Shown piece after piece: positions 14,359-17,056 of a DNA stretch of 17,056 bases (within the stretch, counting starts at the first letter, position 1; every line of letters starts with the position of its first letter). This DNA comes from an uncultured Sutterella sp. Lineage in GTDB: Bacteria > Pseudomonadota > Gammaproteobacteria > Burkholderiales > Burkholderiaceae_F. Below the pieces are notes generated by a model that was not told the origin of the DNA, made no database searches, and saw only the letters and a list, made by a program, of their open reading frames with translations. The stretch covers positions 1 through 17,056 of the forward strand of contig CAAGKD010000049.1 of the NCBI GenBank assembly GCA_900770335.1, in the 5' to 3' direction. The position numbers and the translations under genes are program-made.

Positions 14359-16005
14359 TCAGGCCTTCGCGGCTTCGGCGTGCTTCACCGCGGCCTCGAT
14401 ATAGGCCTTGAAGAGCGGGTGGCCGAAGCGGGGGTTCGACGTGAACTCCGGATGGAACTGCACGGCGAAGAAGAACGGATGGTCGGGAAGCTCCATCATC
14501 TCGGGGAGGTGCTCGCCCGGGGTCTTGGCGCTGATGACCATGCCCTTCTCCTCGAACTGCGCGACGTAGGAGTTGTTGACCTCGTAGCGGTGGCGATGGC
14601 GCTCGGCGACGACGTCGCCGTAGATCCTGTGGCCGAGGGTGCCCTCCTTGACGGGGACCTCCTGGCGGCCGAGGCGCATCGTGCCGCCCAGGTCAGAGTC
14701 CTCGGAGCGGTGCTGGACGCTTCCCGAGCGGTCCTTCCACTCCGTGAGGAGCGCGACGACCGGATGCGGGGTGTCGGGATCGAGCTCGGTCGAGTTGGCG
14801 CCGCCCAGGCCGCAGACGTGGCGGGCGAACTCGATCACGGCGCACTGCATGCCGAGGCAGATGCCGAGGAACGGGATCTTGTTCTCGCGGGCGTACTCAA
14901 TCGCCTTGATCATGCCCTCGGTGCCGCGCTTGCCGAAGCCGCCCGGAACGAGGATCGCGTCGAGCCCCTCGAGGAGCTTCGTGCCCTCCTCCTCGATCTT
15001 GGTCGAGTCGATGAGCTTCGTGACGACCTTGGTGTCGGTGTGGATGCCCGCGTGCGTGAGGGCCTCGTTGAGGGACTTGTAGCTGTCGGCGTAGTCGACG
15101 TACTTGCCCACCATGCCGATCGTGACTGTGTGATGCGGATTGCGCAGACGGTCGACGACGTTCTGCCAGACCGAGAGATCGGCGGGCTTCGTCTCAAGGC
15201 CGAGCTTGCGGCAGACGAGGTCGTCGAGGTGCTGGGCGTGGAGCATGAGCGGCACCTCGTAGATGGTCGAGGCGTCGGCGACGCTGATCACGCAGTCCAT
15301 CGGAACATTCGAGAAGAGCGAGATCTTGGCGCGCTCGCCCTCGGGGACCATGCGCTCGGCGCGGCAGAGCAGAATGTCCGGATAGACGCCCTCCTCGCGG
15401 AGCTTCTGCACGGAGTGCTGCGTGGGCTTGGTCTTGAGCTCGCCCGCGGACGGAATCCAGGGGCAGAGCGTGAGGTGGATGAAGCACGTGTTGTTGCGGC
15501 CCACGCGGAAGGACATCTGGCGGACGGCCTCGACGAACGGCAGCGACTCGATGTCGCCCACCGTGCCGCCGATCTCAACGACGCACACGTCGGGCTTGCC
15601 CTCCCAGGTGGAGGCGGCGCCGCGGGCGATGAACTCCTGGATCTCGTTGGTGATGTGCGGAATCACCTGCACGGTCTTGCCGAGGTACTCGCCGCGGCGC
15701 TCCTTGCGCAGGACGCTCTCGTAGATCTGGCCCGACGTGAAGTTGTTGGGCTTGTGCATCTTCGTCGAGATGAAGCGCTCGTAGTGGCCGAGGTCAAGGT
15801 CGGTCTCGGCGCCGTCTTCCGTGACGAAAACCTCACCGTGCTGGAAGGGCGACATCGTGCCCGGATCCACGTTGATGTAGGGATCGAGCTTGATCATCGT
15901 GACCTTGAGGCCACGGGACTCGAGAATGGCCGCAAGCGAAGCGGCGGCGATGCCCTTGCCGAGAGAGGACACAACGCCGCCGGTGACAAATACGTACTTG
16001 GTCAT
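14359..16005 (-). CDS. pyrG: CTP synthase (glutamine-hydrolysing)
   Basis: A 548-residue enzyme making CTP from UTP, ATP and glutamine, in pyrimidine synthesis; CTP also activates KDO for LPS. N-terminal amidoligase domain: P-loop GGVVSSLGKG (9-18, K17), DPYINVDPGTMSPFQHGEVFV (41-61), DLGHYERF and GGTVGDIES. C-terminal class I glutamine amidotransferase: PGGFGKRG (355-362), LGICLGMQ with nucleophile C383, and FHPEF with H518 and E520. All are intact, and the length matches E. coli (545). The usual HVTLVPYI reads HLTLCPWIPSAGE here. The start is ATG 16005 (MTKYVFVTGG, the family N-terminus); an in-frame TTG three codons earlier overlaps the weak GGA signal. It heads the pyrG-kdsA-eno-ftsB run. 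A 161-nt gap with a large hairpin precedes kdsA. Confidence 0.97.
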   Translation of the reverse strand: MTKYVFVTGGVVSSLGKGIAAASLAAILESRGLKVTMIKLDPYINVDPGTMSPFQHGEVFVTEDGAETDLDLGHYERFISTKMHKPNNFTSGQIYESVLRKERRGEYLGKTVQVIPHITNEIQEFIARGAASTWEGKPDVCVVEIGGTVGDIESLPFVEAVRQMSFRVGRNNTCFIHLTLCPWIPSAGELKTKPTQHSVQKLREEGVYPDILLCRAERMVPEGERAKISLFSNVPMDCVISVADASTIYEVPLMLHAQHLDDLVCRKLGLETKPADLSVWQNVVDRLRNPHHTVTIGMVGKYVDYADSYKSLNEALTHAGIHTDTKVVTKLIDSTKIEEEGTKLLEGLDAILVPGGFGKRGTEGMIKAIEYARENKIPFLGICLGMQCAVIEFARHVCGLGGANSTELDPDTPHPVVALLTEWKDRSGSVQHRSEDSDLGGTMRLGRQEVPVKEGTLGHRIYGDVVAERHRHRYEVNNSYVAQFEEKGMVISAKTPGEHLPEMMELPDHPFFFAVQFHPEFTSNPRFGHPLFKAYIEAAVKHAEAAKA

Positions 16006-16050
16006 GGTTTCCAACTGAGAGGAAAGACGGGAATCTGATGCAAAGGCGGG

Positions 16051-16083
16051 ATTATAAGCGGGCGCCGGACGGACCTACGTCAA
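16051..16083 (-). promoter_or_regulatory. Candidate pyrG promoter (TATAAT)
   Basis: A perfect -10 TATAAT lies on the minus strand at 16056-16051, about 46 nt before the pyrG ATG. TTGACG at 16083-16078 is a good -35 word, but the 21-bp spacer is too long for optimal sigma-70 use. Either the -35 is another, poorer word, or the promoter is weak or activator-dependent. Confidence 0.5.
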
Positions 16084-16148
16084 ATGCCGCAGGGAAAAGC
16101 CCGTCACGGGGAGGCGCCGCGCCCGCAATGCGCGCCGCGCGATGGAGA

Positions 16149-17056
16149 TCATTTTAGGTCGCCCGCATCCCGCGAGGCGAGTCCGGCGGCCGAGGGCGCG
16201 GGCAGGAGCGCGCGCATCGCCGCCCAGAGCGCGGCGGGGCGGACGGACGCGGACGTCTCATCCTCAAAGTCGCGGATCGTGACGGCGACTCCCTGCCCGG
16301 CCAGGGCCGGGACGGCGCCGCGCCTGAAGGTCGCGACCTCGCGCGCCGCGAAGGCGTCCTCTGGATCCTCGCCCGCGCGCGGGAAAGCGAGAAAGAGCGC
16401 GGGCATGCGCGCGCCCTCGGCCGCCCCCCTTGCGCCCGACCTCACCGCGCGGCCCGTGAGGGACCCCCGGTCCCACCAGAGAGCCGGGTCGATCGCCGCG
16501 AACCCGTCGAAGCACCCTGGATGGCGCAGCAATTCGCCGATCGCGAAGAGCCCCTCGAACCCCGCGCCCGCAAGCACGGAGCGCGTGATGCGCACGCCGC
16601 TCGGCAGGCGCCGCGCGACGTCCTCAAAGAGCTCTTCCTCCATGAAGCTGTGAAAGGCCTCGGCGCCCCCGCCCCTCAGGGGCATGCGCTCGTTGATGAG
16701 GCCGTTGCGGCCCGAGCGGGAGGCGGCCTGCGTGAAGTCGCGCACGCGTCCAGGCCCTTCGGCCGACTTCACCGACACGACGACGACCGGCGCGGCCGCG
16801 CCGGCGGACTCGAGCATCTCGGCGAAGACCGCGGCGGGCGCGAAGAGGCTGTCGGCGTCAAGAACAAGGAGAAGCGTCACCTCGCGGGCGGAGTCGGCCG
16901 AGGCGATCTCAGGGGGCAGGCGCAGCCGGTACGTGCGCTCCTCGGAAAGATAGGCCGAGCGGAGGCGATGCGTTTCGCCAAGAAGTATCGGCGCGGCCGC
17001 GGGCGCAGAAAGCACCGCCACGTCAGCCGCATCCGCCGCCGCGTTCGCCCGCGCCG
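16149..17056 (-). CDS. Esterase-D-like alpha/beta hydrolase lacking catalytic Ser and His; 5' end probably off the window
   Basis: Residues are numbered from a GTG at 17021. The frame stays open to 17056 with Ala-rich codons, so the true start, perhaps with a signal peptide, may lie beyond the edge. The fold is of the putative esterase family (COG2819, IroE/esterase D). Seen: RSAYLSEERTYRLRLPPE (21-38), LLLVLDADSLF (50-60), VVVVSV (79-84), GGGAEAFHSFMEEELFEDV (117-135), HPGCFDGFAAIDPALWWD (167-184) and DETSASV (254-260). In relatives the segment at 152-157 is G-H-S-x-G-G; here it is G-A-G-F-E-G, so the nucleophile Ser is Gly154. The C-terminal E-T-H-G-S-V is E-T-S-A-S-V, so the catalytic His is Ser257. 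The surrounding fold motifs and reading frame are preserved, which suggests a non-catalytic homologue and not simple decay. It lies upstream of pyrG with a 143-nt gap. Confidence 0.8.
   Translation of the reverse strand, partial: ARANAAADAADVAVLSAPAAAPILLGETHRLRSAYLSEERTYRLRLPPEIASADSAREVTLLLVLDADSLFAPAAVFAEMLESAGAAAPVVVVSVKSAEGPGRVRDFTQAASRSGRNGLINERMPLRGGGAEAFHSFMEEELFEDVARRLPSGVRITRSVLAGAGFEGLFAIGELLRHPGCFDGFAAIDPALWWDRGSLTGRAVRSGARGAAEGARMPALFLAFPRAGEDPEDAFAAREVATFRRGAVPALAGQGVAVTIRDFEDETSASVRPAALWAAMRALLPAPSAAGLASRDAGDLK

Noticed and set aside
14348..14363. CCTGAC-GAAA-GTCAGG hairpin over the pyrG stop codon
   Set aside because: The tetraloop form exists only on the plus strand, which is not the transcribed sense here; probably incidental.
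14380..16038. 552-codon open frame on the plus strand opposite pyrG
   Set aside because: Antisense shadow of an unmistakable CTP synthase; composition typical of GC-rich mirror frames.
16084..16148. Intrinsic terminator between the hydrolase gene and pyrG (CCCGTGACGGGCTTTT on the minus strand)
   Set aside because: The stem is only 4 bp and the T-run short; too weak to call.

Overview
The window looks like chromosomal DNA from a high-GC Gram-negative betaproteobacterium of the order Burkholderiales. A gut-type Sutterellaceae genome is my best guess, made from protein style and not from a search. Three things support this. The run pyrG-kdsA-eno-ftsB is an arrangement I associate with beta- and other proteobacteria. 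The malate dehydrogenase is the Burkholderiales type. kdsA implies lipopolysaccharide. Nearly all codons end in G or C, and no tRNA, rRNA, CRISPR array or complete insertion sequence was seen.

Layout, left to right. Positions 1-2206 (minus): a secreted or periplasmic Cys-motif/coiled-coil protein followed 13 nt later by a YoaA/DinG-family Fe-S helicase that runs off the left edge through a G-rich low-complexity tract. Positions 2336-3683 (minus): two tandem NfsB-type nitroreductases separated by a hairpin. Positions 4019-5098 (plus): malate dehydrogenase with its terminator. Positions 5137-5770: a PIN-domain protein (plus) whose 3' end overlaps a very small, highly coding-like single-membrane-segment ORF (minus). 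Positions 5852-7653: a disturbed, less GC-rich accessory island holding a 5'-truncated, twice-frameshifted AAA-ATPase/PD-(D/E)XK gene (minus), a small plus-strand ORF with promoter and ribosome-binding-site-like sequence, and a gene-poor stretch. Positions 7654-9195 (plus): an AGCS sodium:alanine symporter, then a strong bidirectional terminator. Positions 9347-11227: divergent PHP-family RNase AM (rnm, minus) and Hsp33 (hslO, plus). Positions 11314-16005 (all minus): pyrG, kdsA, eno and ftsB, with hairpins or terminators in every gap, so the cluster is probably several transcripts. Positions 16149-17056 (minus): an esterase-D-like alpha/beta hydrolase that lacks the catalytic Ser and His and continues past the right edge.

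Most of the window is core metabolism and envelope biogenesis: CTP synthesis and KDO synthesis feed LPS, enolase serves glycolysis, and FtsB serves division. I found no clear undescribed multi-gene system. The observations most worth following are the catalytically dead hydrolase, the 35-residue membrane peptide convergent with the PIN gene, the eroded AAA/nuclease island, and the G-tract in the helicase gene.
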